A DNA stretch of 64,000 nt from Paenibacillus sp. cl123 (lineage in GTDB: Bacteria > Bacillota > Bacilli > Paenibacillales > NBRC-103111): positions 124,001 to 188,000 of the forward strand of contig NZ_FMYY01000004.1 of NCBI RefSeq assembly GCF_900101595.1, given 5' to 3'. How positions within the stretch are numbered: the stretch's first letter is position 1; every line of letters begins with the position of its first letter. The position numbers and the translations under genes are program-made. Shown in pieces: positions 1 to 8,224 of the stretch. A model generated the notes under the pieces. That model saw only the letters and a list, made by a program, of their open reading frames with translations, made no database searches and was not told where the DNA came from.

Positions 1-677
1 ACGAGCATTTCACCTGGGCGATGAACGCCTACCTGCCTGGACGCGTCGCCGAGAAGTATAAAAACTCGCGCATTGTGGCATTCTCGACAGGCAACGTTTA
101 TCCGCTTACCCCGGTCAGCGATGGCGGAGCAACCGAAGAGCAGCCGACAGGACCGGTCGGCGAGTACGGCCAGTCTTGCCTGGGACGCGAGCGCGTGTTC
201 GAGCATTTTGCCCGGAAAAACAATACCCCGATGACGATCTACCGCCTGAACTATGCGATCGACCTGCGGTACGGCGTTCTGCTGGAGGTGGCGAAGTCCA
301 TCAAGGCCGGCAACCCGATCGATGTGACGATGGGCCATGTGAACTGCATCTGGCAGGGAGATGCCAATGAGATTGCGCTGCGCTCGCTTACGATCTGCTC
401 TACGCCGCCGACTGTGCTGAATGTAACCGGACCTGAGACGATTTCGCTGCGGCGGGTGGCGGAAGCGCTTGGCGCCAGGATGGGGCTGGAGCCGGCCTTT
501 ACCGGAGTGGAAGCAACGGATGCGCTGCTGAGCAACTCGGGCAAATGCAACCAGCTGTTCGGCTATCCGAAAGTCAGCTTGAACCAGATGCTTGACTGGG
601 TGGCAGGCTGGGTTATGGAGGGCGGCGAGATGTGGAATAAGCCGACTCACTTCCAGGAGAGAAAGGGGAACTACTAA
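1..677 (+). CDS. NAD-dependent epimerase/dehydratase family protein (5' end outside window)
   Basis: The reading frame is open from the left edge (codons begin at base 3), so only the C-terminal part, about 225 residues, is present. It looks like the second half of an extended short-chain dehydrogenase/epimerase: a strand ending in FSTGNVY, then the catalytic-tyrosine region, then a substrate-binding lobe. The nucleotide-binding glycine motif would lie upstream of the window. The usual Tyr-x-x-x-Lys signature reads YGQSC (Tyr at 165-167, Cys at 177-179), so the general-base lysine appears replaced by cysteine. It ends 3 bases before an aldolase-family gene and clearly belongs to the same transcript. 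Inference: oxidation or epimerisation of a sugar-like or nucleotide-sugar-like compound in a catabolic pathway; substrate unknown. Confidence 0.8.
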   Translation, partial: EHFTWAMNAYLPGRVAEKYKNSRIVAFSTGNVYPLTPVSDGGATEEQPTGPVGEYGQSCLGRERVFEHFARKNNTPMTIYRLNYAIDLRYGVLLEVAKSIKAGNPIDVTMGHVNCIWQGDANEIALRSLTICSTPPTVLNVTGPETISLRRVAEALGARMGLEPAFTGVEATDALLSNSGKCNQLFGYPKVSLNQMLDWVAGWVMEGGEMWNKPTHFQERKGNY

Positions 678-680
678 GCG

Positions 681-1751
681 ATGAGCACAGCGAAACAACT
701 ATCCGAATCGAAGCTGCGCGCGCTGCACGAAGGGCTGGTCATTCCCGCCCACCCGCTGGCGCTGAATGAAGCCAGGCAGCTCGACGAACGCAGACAGCGG
801 GCGCTTACCCGCTACTATATAGACAGCGGAGCGGGGGGCATCGCCGTAGGCGTCCACTCCACGCAATTCGAGATCCGAAAGCCTGAGATCGGGTTGTTCG
901 AGCCGGTGCTGCGGCTGGCGGCCGAAGAGATCGATAAGGCGAATCCGGACCGTCCGTTTATCAAAGTGGCAGGTATTTGCGGACCTACGGAACAGGCGAT
1001 CGCGGAAGCAAAGCTTGCGGCGGAGCTTGGCTATGACGCCGGCCTGCTCAGCATGGGCGGACTGCCCGGCTGGTCGGAGGAGCAGCATCTGGAGAGAGCG
1101 CGGCAGATTGCCGCTATCATCCCCGTAATCGGCTTCTACCTGCAGCCGTCTGTTGGCGGACGCTTGTTCAGCTACTCTTTCTGGCGGAAGTTCGCTGAAA
1201 TTCCGAATGTGGTCGCGATCAAGATGGCGCCGTTCAACCGCTATCAGACGATCGATGTGGCTCGGGCTGTCATCGAATCGTCCCGCCGGGACGAGATCGC
1301 CCTGTACACGGGCAACGACGACAACATCGTAAACGATCTGTTCACCGTATACCGGTTCCCGGTCGACGGACAGCCGGTCGAGAAGCGGATTGTCGGCGGA
1401 CTGCTCGGCCACTGGGCGGTCTGGACCCATACGGCGGTCCGGCTGCTGGAAGAAATCAAGGAAGCCCGCAAGGACGAGCTCATCGCCCAGGAATGGCTGA
1501 CTCGCAATATCGAAGTAACGGACAGCAACGCGGCGTTCTTCGATCCGGCGAACGGGTTCCACGGCTGCATTCCGGGCATCCACGAAGTGCTCAGACGCCA
1601 GGGGCTGCTGGAAGGACGCTGGTGCTTGAATCCTGACGAGGAGCTCTCCCCCGGACAGATGGAGGAGATTGATCGGGTGTACCGCAGTTATCCTCATCTG
1701 AATGATGATGATTTCGTCGCCTCTCGGTTGCAGGGCTGGCTGGAGGCGTAG
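681..1751 (+). CDS. dihydrodipicolinate synthase (DapA/NanA) family aldolase-like protein
   Basis: The 356-residue protein has a TIM-barrel arrangement of the DHDPS/N-acetylneuraminate lyase family, which forms a Schiff base between a lysine and a 2-keto acid. The candidate Schiff-base lysine is Lys181 in AIKMAPFNRY, and the catalytic tyrosine is probably Tyr153 in GFYLQPS. It is longer than typical DapA (about 290), with extra C-terminal sequence, so it is unlikely to be the lysine-biosynthetic enzyme. It starts 3 bases after the epimerase gene and is followed directly by serine dehydratase genes, which points to catabolism (cleavage or dehydration of a keto-acid intermediate giving pyruvate-type products). 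The family assignment is firm; the substrate is not known. Confidence 0.85.
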   Translation: MSTAKQLSESKLRALHEGLVIPAHPLALNEARQLDERRQRALTRYYIDSGAGGIAVGVHSTQFEIRKPEIGLFEPVLRLAAEEIDKANPDRPFIKVAGICGPTEQAIAEAKLAAELGYDAGLLSMGGLPGWSEEQHLERARQIAAIIPVIGFYLQPSVGGRLFSYSFWRKFAEIPNVVAIKMAPFNRYQTIDVARAVIESSRRDEIALYTGNDDNIVNDLFTVYRFPVDGQPVEKRIVGGLLGHWAVWTHTAVRLLEEIKEARKDELIAQEWLTRNIEVTDSNAAFFDPANGFHGCIPGIHEVLRRQGLLEGRWCLNPDEELSPGQMEEIDRVYRSYPHLNDDDFVASRLQGWLEA

Positions 1752-1753
1752 AC

Positions 1754-2440
1754 GTGAGGTTTAAAGACGTTTTCTCCATTATCGGGCCGGCCATGATCGG
1801 GCCGTCCAGCTCGCATACGGCAGGCGCGGTCCGGATCGGACAGGTAGGCCGTCAACTTTTCGGCGGGCAAATGGCGCGCGCCGAGATCATTTTCTACGGC
1901 TCGTTCGCCGATACGTACCGCGGCCACGGCACCGATCTGGCGGTCGTCAGCGGCCTGCTGGGGTTCGCCACCGACGATGTCCGCATCCCGGACGCGATTG
2001 GAGAAGCCGCTCTTGCCGGACTGGAACTGGTCATCCGCACCGGGTCCGGCCGGATCACTCATCCGAACACCGTGGATTTGCTGCTGTCGGGCGATACGCT
2101 GACGACGTCGCTGCGCGGCGTCTCCATCGGAGGCGGCAATATCGAGATTCAGGCTGTAGACGAGCACGCGGTGACCTTCTCAGGCGAATATCCGACTCTG
2201 CTGATCTATCATGACGACCGTCCCGGCGTGCTGGCCGACATCACACAGCTGTTCAAGGAGCAGGGAATGAACATCGGTTATATGGATGTTGACCGCACGT
2301 CCCGGACGGGAAGCGCGATGACGGTCATTGAGGCGGATCAGTCGCTTGAGGACGACTTGATGAAGCGGATTGCGAAGGTCGCGCATGTCAAGCGCGCCAT
2401 CACCATCGACTTGAAGAAAGAAGAGGGGAAACAGCAATGA
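1754..2440 (+). CDS. sdaAB: L-serine dehydratase, iron-sulfur dependent, beta subunit
   Basis: This 228-residue protein matches the beta subunit of the two-piece Fe-S L-serine dehydratase that converts L-serine to pyruvate and ammonia. The N-terminal half carries the characteristic FSIIGPAMIGPSSSHTAG segment near residue 6, and an ACT domain occupies about residues 147-220 (YPTLLIYHDDRPGVLADI), the probable serine-sensing module. The start is GTG at 1754, two bases after the previous stop. The stop overlaps the ATG of the alpha subunit in ATGATGG, suggesting translational coupling so that the two subunits are made in equal amounts. Confidence 0.93.
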   Translation: MRFKDVFSIIGPAMIGPSSSHTAGAVRIGQVGRQLFGGQMARAEIIFYGSFADTYRGHGTDLAVVSGLLGFATDDVRIPDAIGEAALAGLELVIRTGSGRITHPNTVDLLLSGDTLTTSLRGVSIGGGNIEIQAVDEHAVTFSGEYPTLLIYHDDRPGVLADITQLFKEQGMNIGYMDVDRTSRTGSAMTVIEADQSLEDDLMKRIAKVAHVKRAITIDLKKEEGKQQ

Positions 2441-3441
2441 TGGTTCGTTCCTTGCGGGAATTGGCCGAACGTTGTATGCTGGAAAACAAGACCATCGGAG
2501 CATTGATGCTGGACGATCAGGCGGAGGAAACCGGCCGCAGCCGGGAAGAAGAGTTCGCCAAAATGACCAGCTACTACGGCGTCATGAAAGAGGCGGTCCG
2601 CAAGGGGCTGACGGAAAATACGCTGTCCCGCAGCGGGATGACCGGACTGGATGCGCAGCGCGTGCAGGCTTATGCGGCAGCCACCCCTCCGCTGCTTGGG
2701 GAGGAGGCGTGCAGGTCGATGGCTTATGCGCTCGCGGTCTCCGAGGTTAACGCCTCGATGGGCCGCATTATCGCAACGCCTACGGCCGGCTCCTGCGGCA
2801 TTATTCCGGGCGTCTTTCTCAGCTCGCAGGAAAGATTCGGCTGGGATGACGCGCACATGGTTTCCGGCTTGTTCGCCGCCGGGGCGATCGGGTACGTCAT
2901 CGCGAACCGTTCCTTCGTCTCGGGAGCCGAAGGCGGCTGCCAGGCGGAGGTCGGCTCTGCCATCGGGATGGCCGCCGGGGCGCTGGTCGAGCTGCGAGGA
3001 GGCAGTCCGGAGCAGGCCGTTCATGCGGTCGGGCTGGCGCTCAAAAATACGCTGGGTCTGATCTGCGACCCGGTAGCCGGACTTGTCGAGGTGCCGTGCA
3101 TCGTACGCAACGGCTTCGGAGCCGTTACGGCACTTGCCGCCGCCGATATGGCGCTGGCGGGGGTCCGCAGCGTGATCCCGTCGGATGAAGTGATCCAGGT
3201 GATGTATGAGGTCGGTTCAGCGATGCCCGAGAAGCACCGTGAAACGGCCAAAGGCGGCTTGGCTCAGACGCAAACCGGCAAAAAGCTCATGCAGCAGCTG
3301 TATCGCAGGGGCGGACTTTCCACAAGCCCCGGAGCGGCAGAGCCGGCTGCAGGAGAGCCGCCATTGAACGGGGCCGAGCCGCAGAAGCCGGACCCCTCAT
3401 CCGGCGCACAAAACGGGCAGGAGGTGGACGCCAATGGCTAA
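2437..3441 (+). CDS. sdaAA: L-serine dehydratase, iron-sulfur dependent, alpha subunit
   Basis: This is the catalytic [4Fe-4S] subunit. Conserved cysteines that could hold the cluster are visible in GSCGIIPG, GGCQAE, LICDPV and VPCIVRN, and the sequence aligns end to end with SdaAA up to about residue 290. After GKKLMQQL there is an extra 40-odd residue tail rich in Pro, Gly, Ala and Glu; typical alpha subunits stop near 290-300. The tail coding sequence overlaps the next gene by 8 bases, so it may simply be read-on sequence that brings ribosomes to the amidohydrolase start. It pairs with sdaAB immediately upstream. Confidence 0.93.
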   Translation: MMVRSLRELAERCMLENKTIGALMLDDQAEETGRSREEEFAKMTSYYGVMKEAVRKGLTENTLSRSGMTGLDAQRVQAYAAATPPLLGEEACRSMAYALAVSEVNASMGRIIATPTAGSCGIIPGVFLSSQERFGWDDAHMVSGLFAAGAIGYVIANRSFVSGAEGGCQAEVGSAIGMAAGALVELRGGSPEQAVHAVGLALKNTLGLICDPVAGLVEVPCIVRNGFGAVTALAAADMALAGVRSVIPSDEVIQVMYEVGSAMPEKHRETAKGGLAQTQTGKKLMQQLYRRGGLSTSPGAAEPAAGEPPLNGAEPQKPDPSSGAQNGQEVDANG

Positions 3442-4654
3442 AGTTCTTTCACCCGAGCTGGCCGCCGAGCTGCGGACGTATGCCGAGGGGCTTCTGCCGG
3501 AGCTCGTCGAGCTGCGCCGCACCTTGCATCGTTACCCGGAGACGGCGTTCGAGGAAGTCCGGACCGCCGAGCTGGCCGCCAGGCTGCTGCGGGAAGCGGG
3601 CCTTGAAGTCACTACGGGAGTCGGCCGCACGGGCGTAGTCGGCGAGCTTCGCGGAGCCAGTCCGGGACCGACGGTCGCTTTGAGAGCCGATATGGATGCT
3701 CTGCCCATCGGAGAAGAGACCGGTCTGCCGTTCGCTTCCGAGCGTGACGGCCTTATGCACGCGTGCGGCCACGATGTGCACACGACCATATTGATCGGGG
3801 CGGCCCGGCTTCTGGCCGCTCATCGGCATCTGCTCGCCGGAACCGTCCGGTTCATCGTGCAGCCTGCCGAGGAGATCAATGCCGGAGCCAAGGCGATGCT
3901 GGAGGACGGCGTGCTGGATAATGTCGATGCCATCTATGCGCTGCATAACCTGCCTACGCTTGCTGCCGGTCAGATTGCGGTCCTCCAAGGCCCGATGATG
4001 GGCTCGGTCGACCGGATCGAGCTGACGATCGAAGGCAAGGGCGGGCATGGCGCCATCCCGGATCAAAGCATCGATCCGATCGTGGCGGCTTCCGCCATCG
4101 TAATGGGGCTGCAAACGGCCGTCAGCCGCGAGATCTCGCCGTTCGATTCGGCTGTCGTAACGATCGGCAGCCTGCAGGCGGGCGAAGCGAACAATGTGAT
4201 CCCGCATCGGGCGGTGCTTACCGGTACAGTCCGGACGTTCTCGCCGAAGGTGCAGGAGCTGATGCCGGATCGCTTGACGCGGATCGTGCGGCATATCGCC
4301 GAGGCATACCGGTGCAAGGCGGAGCTGCGCTATATCCCGCAGACGCCTGTGCTGGCCGGAGCGGACGCATGCGTTGAGCGAGTCGGGCAAGTAGCCCGGG
4401 ACCTGTTCGGCGAGCGGCGTCTTCAGGAAGCCCGGCCAACGATGGCGGGCGAAGACTTCGCCGTGTTCCTGCAGCATGTACCGGGCAGCCTCTTCTGGCT
4501 GGGCTCCGGCCCTGCCGAGGAAGCGGAGAAGGCCTTCGGGCTTCATCATCCCAAGTTCGTCGTCGACGAGGCTTGTCTGGTCGAAGGCGTGCTGATGATG
4601 GCGGGGCTGGCTCTTGAAGAAACCGCGAATCCTGCGAACGCCCGCCTTTCTTAA
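3434..4654 (+). CDS. M20 family metallo-amidohydrolase (N-acyl-amino-acid/hippurate-type)
   Basis: This 406-residue protein belongs to the M20D amidohydrolases, zinc or manganese enzymes that split N-acyl amino acids or related amides. Visible signature elements are the metal ligand motif HACGHDVHTT (about residues 110-119), the catalytic/metal Glu pair in QPAEEINAGA, a dimerisation lobe beginning GKGGHGAIPD, and the late histidine in GLHHPKF. The start overlaps the serine dehydratase alpha gene by 8 bases. In this operon it could release an amino acid, possibly serine, from an acylated or conjugated substrate that the dehydratase then consumes; that link is inference. Confidence 0.9.
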   Translation: MAKVLSPELAAELRTYAEGLLPELVELRRTLHRYPETAFEEVRTAELAARLLREAGLEVTTGVGRTGVVGELRGASPGPTVALRADMDALPIGEETGLPFASERDGLMHACGHDVHTTILIGAARLLAAHRHLLAGTVRFIVQPAEEINAGAKAMLEDGVLDNVDAIYALHNLPTLAAGQIAVLQGPMMGSVDRIELTIEGKGGHGAIPDQSIDPIVAASAIVMGLQTAVSREISPFDSAVVTIGSLQAGEANNVIPHRAVLTGTVRTFSPKVQELMPDRLTRIVRHIAEAYRCKAELRYIPQTPVLAGADACVERVGQVARDLFGERRLQEARPTMAGEDFAVFLQHVPGSLFWLGSGPAEEAEKAFGLHHPKFVVDEACLVEGVLMMAGLALEETANPANARLS

Positions 4655-4730
4655 GGCGGACCGCCGGAACCGGTCGCTTTCAGCAGCCCGACCGTCATTT
4701 GAAACAACAAGAGGGAAGTGTTGATGTGCC

Positions 4731-6080
4731 ATGTCTGAGCTGTTTCGTCCCGTTTCGGAAGAGAAGGGTATTCCTATCGCCTTGATCGGTCCAGAACCGA
4801 TGATCCCTATAATGCTTCGAGCAATCAAGTCTTTCCCTTCATTTGCCCCGGTTACGGGGACGTACGCTGCGCTGGATGAGGCTGTCTCGCTAACGGAGAA
4901 GCTGATGCCCGGGGTGGAGGTTATTCTGTACTCCGGGCCGCTGCCGTACCAGGTATGCCGGGAGCGCATTCACTACCGCGTGCCGGCGTTATTCGTGCCG
5001 CTCACCGGAGCGGGCTTGTACCGTTCGCTGTTCCGTATAGAGCGGACCTGGGGGCTGGCGTCGTTGTCCGTCGATACGCTGCCGGAGCAGCCATTTGTCC
5101 GCACGTTCCGTGAGCTGGGCCAGCCGCTGCCTGAGCTGAGCTTCTACGACGGAGGCCGGCCGACCGATACCGAAGCGCTGATTGCCTTCCATAAGCAGCA
5201 GGCGGCAGCCCGAGGCGCCGTAGCCTTGACCGCCCTGAGATCGGTTGCCGAGGTGTTGACGCGCGACGGTGTGGCATGCGAATGGGTGCTGCCGACCGAG
5301 CAGGATATTATCGTCACCCTGGAGCGGGCGCTGCTGTCGACCGAGACGCGTAAAAGCAAGGAAGCGCAGATCGTCGTCGGGCTGATCAACATCGACGGCT
5401 TCCGCAAGGCGGCCGAGCTGCGCAAGTCCGAGCATGACGTACAGAGGCTGAAGCTGGATATCCACCGGATGATGCTTGAGTATGCGGAGTCGCTGGAGGG
5501 CCATGTGACTACGCTCGGCGGGGACGAATATTTGTTCGTGACAACCCGGGGCACCTTCGAGCGGCATACGGGCGGCTACAAATTTATCCCGCTTGCCAAG
5601 TCGGCGCAAAATTCGCTGTCGCTGTCGCTCAGCATAGGAGTCGGCTTCGGCCGTTCCGCCAATGAAGCCGGGTCGCACGCCCGGACTGCGCTGCGCCATG
5701 CGAAGGAAGCCGGCGGCAATCTTTGCTTCATCGTCCGGGAGGACGAGAGCGTGATCGGGCCGCTGGAGATGTCGGAGCCGCTGGAGGCCGAGGTATCGCT
5801 GCTGGACGCGGCGTTGATCGAGAAGGCGGAGGGGGCTGGACTCACCCAGCTTTATTTGTCGCGCATCGTCGCCCAGCTGACCCGTACGGGCAAGACGGCC
5901 TACAACGTACACGAGCTGGCGGCCGTGCTGGGCGTCACCGTGCGCAGCACGCACCGGCTGCTGACGCAATGGATGGACGGAGGCCTGGTGCATGTGGCGG
6001 GAGAAGAACGCGGGAAAGCGAAGGGAAGACCGAAGCAGATTTACCGGTTTGTTTGTCTGGATAATTTGCTTCGCCACTAA
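4731..6080 (+). CDS. three-part regulator: N-terminal sensor, GGDEY nucleotide-cyclase-like domain, winged helix
   Basis: The 449-residue protein sits inside the catabolic run. Residues 1-130 look like a small alpha/beta sensory domain opening with IALIGPEPMIPIMLRAI, loosely like PrpR-type sensors. Residues about 200-350 resemble the GGDEF/GTP-cyclohydrolase III fold, with strand LINIDGFRK, a GGDEY motif at 263-267 and the closing helix SHARTALRHAKEAGGN. The last 75 residues look like a winged helix (AAVLGVTVRSTHRLLTQW) followed by a basic KGRPKQIYRF wing. Inference: a ligand- or nucleotide-responsive repressor/activator of the surrounding operon. I do not recognise a characterised homologue. 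Whether the GGDEY site is catalytic or only binds a nucleotide cannot be told from sequence. Confidence 0.7.
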   Translation: MSELFRPVSEEKGIPIALIGPEPMIPIMLRAIKSFPSFAPVTGTYAALDEAVSLTEKLMPGVEVILYSGPLPYQVCRERIHYRVPALFVPLTGAGLYRSLFRIERTWGLASLSVDTLPEQPFVRTFRELGQPLPELSFYDGGRPTDTEALIAFHKQQAAARGAVALTALRSVAEVLTRDGVACEWVLPTEQDIIVTLERALLSTETRKSKEAQIVVGLINIDGFRKAAELRKSEHDVQRLKLDIHRMMLEYAESLEGHVTTLGGDEYLFVTTRGTFERHTGGYKFIPLAKSAQNSLSLSLSIGVGFGRSANEAGSHARTALRHAKEAGGNLCFIVREDESVIGPLEMSEPLEAEVSLLDAALIEKAEGAGLTQLYLSRIVAQLTRTGKTAYNVHELAAVLGVTVRSTHRLLTQWMDGGLVHVAGEERGKAKGRPKQIYRFVCLDNLLRH

Positions 6081-6116
6081 CCAATTCAGAAGGAATCGTC
6101 AGGGAGGATTAGAAAT

Positions 6117-6995
6117 ATGAAACTTGGACTCAGCACTTATAGCCTTCACCGCTTGTTGAATACGAATGAAATGTCGCTGACCGATGCGATCCGCTGGATC
6201 GCCGAGCATGGAGGCGAGCATGTCGAGATCGTTCCCATCAGCTTCAATCTGATCGAAACGCCGGAGCTGATCGACGACATCCGCCGGACAGCCGAAGAGG
6301 TTGGCATCGCCATCTCGGGCTATTGTATCGGCGCCAACTTTGTGAAGGACAGCGATGAAGAATACGAACAGGAAATTGAGAAAACGATCCGGCATGTCGA
6401 AATCGCTCACCGCCTCGGCGCAACCCGGATGCGTCATGATGTCGCCTCGCGCCCGATCCCGGAGACGACGCTGGAAAATTTCGAGAAGGACCTGCCCAAG
6501 CTGGTGGCTGCCTGCAGACGGATCGCGGATCATGCCGCCGGCCTCGGAGTAACGACAAGCCTGGAGAACCATGGCTTCTACCTGCAGAACAGCGAGCGGG
6601 TAAGACGTCTGGTTATCGAGGTGGACCGCCCCAACTTCCGAACGACGCTGGATATCGGCAACTTCCTGTGCGTGGACGAGGACCCGGTTAGCGCCGTTAT
6701 GAATAATATTCCTTATGCCTCGATGGTGCATCTGAAGGATTTCTACCGCCGCACTTCCGGCAACCCGGGAGAGGGTTGGTTCCGTTCCAGCCATGGCGCT
6801 TATTTGCGCGGCGCCATCTTCGGGCAAGGGGATATCGATACGCCTGCGGTCATCTCGGTGCTGAAGAACTCCGGTTATGACGGCTATGTGTCGCTGGAAT
6901 TCGAGGGTATGGAAGATCCGCGTCAGGGCGTACGTATTGCGCTCGACAATGCAAGGCGGCTGTGGAACGAGGCAGGCGCATCCTCGGCCAAGTAG
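6117..6995 (+). CDS. sugar phosphate isomerase/epimerase (AP-endonuclease 2 family TIM barrel)
   Basis: This 292-residue protein has the xylose-isomerase-like TIM barrel pattern. It begins MKLGLSTYSLHRL and carries metal-ligand candidates Glu in SLENHGFY, Asp-His region VHLKDFYRR, and a terminal Glu in YVSLEFEGME. Proteins of this type epimerise or isomerise keto-sugars and inosose-like polyols using a divalent metal. The start is well supported by an AGGGAGG-type site just upstream. It is separated by 43 bases from a Gfo/Idh/MocA dehydrogenase, a pairing common in inositol and rare-sugar catabolism. Substrate not identifiable. Confidence 0.87.
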   Translation: MKLGLSTYSLHRLLNTNEMSLTDAIRWIAEHGGEHVEIVPISFNLIETPELIDDIRRTAEEVGIAISGYCIGANFVKDSDEEYEQEIEKTIRHVEIAHRLGATRMRHDVASRPIPETTLENFEKDLPKLVAACRRIADHAAGLGVTTSLENHGFYLQNSERVRRLVIEVDRPNFRTTLDIGNFLCVDEDPVSAVMNNIPYASMVHLKDFYRRTSGNPGEGWFRSSHGAYLRGAIFGQGDIDTPAVISVLKNSGYDGYVSLEFEGMEDPRQGVRIALDNARRLWNEAGASSAK

Positions 6996-7038
6996 GGTTC
7001 TCAATTTCCGACCGTTACCGTTAAGGGAGGAAAATCGA

Positions 7039-7971
7039 TTGTCGCATTCTGTTAAAAAACCTATCCGCATCGGTATGATCGGTCTGGACACTTCGCATGC
7101 CCCTGCTTTCGCGAAACTGCTGAATGAGCCTTCGCATCCGTATTATGTCGCAGGCGGAACAGTGGTAGCCGCCTACCCGGCAGGCTCGCCGGACTTTCCG
7201 CTCAGCATCAATCGGGTAGCGGGCTTTACTGCGGAGCTGCGCGACACTTATAGCGCCGCAATCCTGGATTCGCCGGAGGCGGTGGCCGAGCAGGCCGATG
7301 CGTTGCTGCTCATTTCGGCGGATGGCCGTGTTCATGAAGAGCACTTCCGCGCGGTTGCGCCGTACGGCAAGCCGGTGTTCATCGATAAGCCGCTGACCGT
7401 CGATCCGCACGCCGCGCTGCGAATCGCCGAGCAGGCCGAGCGTTACCGCATCCCGGTCATGAGCTCGTCGGCGCTGCGTTATGCGGAGGCTCTGACGGAG
7501 GTTTTGCGCTCTATCCGGACAGACGGCGCCGAGATCGCGGGCGCGGACTGCTTCGGACCGATGTATATGGAGCCGACGCAGCCCGGGTTTTATTGGTACG
7601 GTGTCCATACGGCAGATATGCTGTACCGGGTTATGGGGCCCGGCTGCGTATCGGTCGCGGCCGTACGGTCGGGGGACAGCGATACGATCACCGGCATTTG
7701 GGCGGATGGCCGGATCGGCACCATTCGAGGGAGCCGCAGCCCGGGCCAGGAGTTTGCAGCTGCCGTCCATACGTCGGCCGGCACGAGATTTGCCGACACG
7801 ACCAGCCATCCCAAGCCTTATTACGCCAGTATGCTGGAGCACGTGATCCGGCTGTTCCATACGGGGGAGAGCGATGTACCGCTGATGGAAACGGTTGAGA
7901 TCATCCGCTTTCTGGATGCGGCCAACCGGAGCTTGTCATCCGGAGGCGCTCGTATCCGGCTGGATTCTTAG
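7039..7971 (+). CDS. Gfo/Idh/MocA family NAD(P)-dependent oxidoreductase
   Basis: This is a 310-residue oxidoreductase with an N-terminal Rossmann fold (IRIGMIGLDTSHAPAF in place of the common GxGxxG loop) and a DKP motif in VFIDKPLTVD where many family members have EKP. The C-terminal alpha/beta domain probably binds the sugar or cyclitol. I chose the TTG at 7039 because AAGGGAGG at 7023-7030 lies 8 bases upstream; the frame is open further upstream, but only inside the preceding gene. It is the last gene of the catabolic run and is followed by a terminator at 8007-8048. Confidence 0.85.
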   Translation: MSHSVKKPIRIGMIGLDTSHAPAFAKLLNEPSHPYYVAGGTVVAAYPAGSPDFPLSINRVAGFTAELRDTYSAAILDSPEAVAEQADALLLISADGRVHEEHFRAVAPYGKPVFIDKPLTVDPHAALRIAEQAERYRIPVMSSSALRYAEALTEVLRSIRTDGAEIAGADCFGPMYMEPTQPGFYWYGVHTADMLYRVMGPGCVSVAAVRSGDSDTITGIWADGRIGTIRGSRSPGQEFAAAVHTSAGTRFADTTSHPKPYYASMLEHVIRLFHTGESDVPLMETVEIIRFLDAANRSLSSGGARIRLDS

Positions 7972-8006
7972 GCTGTGGCTTTTGTATGCTTCATCGGTTA
8001 TTGCAT

Positions 8007-8048
8007 AATCACCCGCTTCGCGCCTGCCCGGCCGGAGGGGTGATTTTT
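8007..8048 (+). terminator. rho-independent terminator closing the catabolic operon
   Basis: AATCACCC at 8007-8014 pairs with GGGTGATT at 8038-8045, and the stem runs into a T5 tract. It lies 35 bases after the oxidoreductase stop. Confidence 0.75.
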
Positions 8049-8224
8049 GCTATGGAGAAGTGAAGACGCGGCGAAAGACAGGAGAAATTGTCAATCCGCT
8101 GCGATTTATGCGGTTGCCTGGGAAATAATCCGGGAAGGCCCGGGAAATGAGCTTGACTGTACCATGGTTTGGATTATCATAAAAAGAACATTCTGCGATG
8201 TTATCGAAAAAGGGGAGGCCGACT

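Noticed and set aside
3449..4969. 506-codon open frame on the minus strand opposite the M20 amidohydrolase
   Set aside because: It is the antisense shadow of a GC-rich gene; its translation is rich in Arg, His and Gln with no domain pattern, and the plus strand has clear catalytic motifs.
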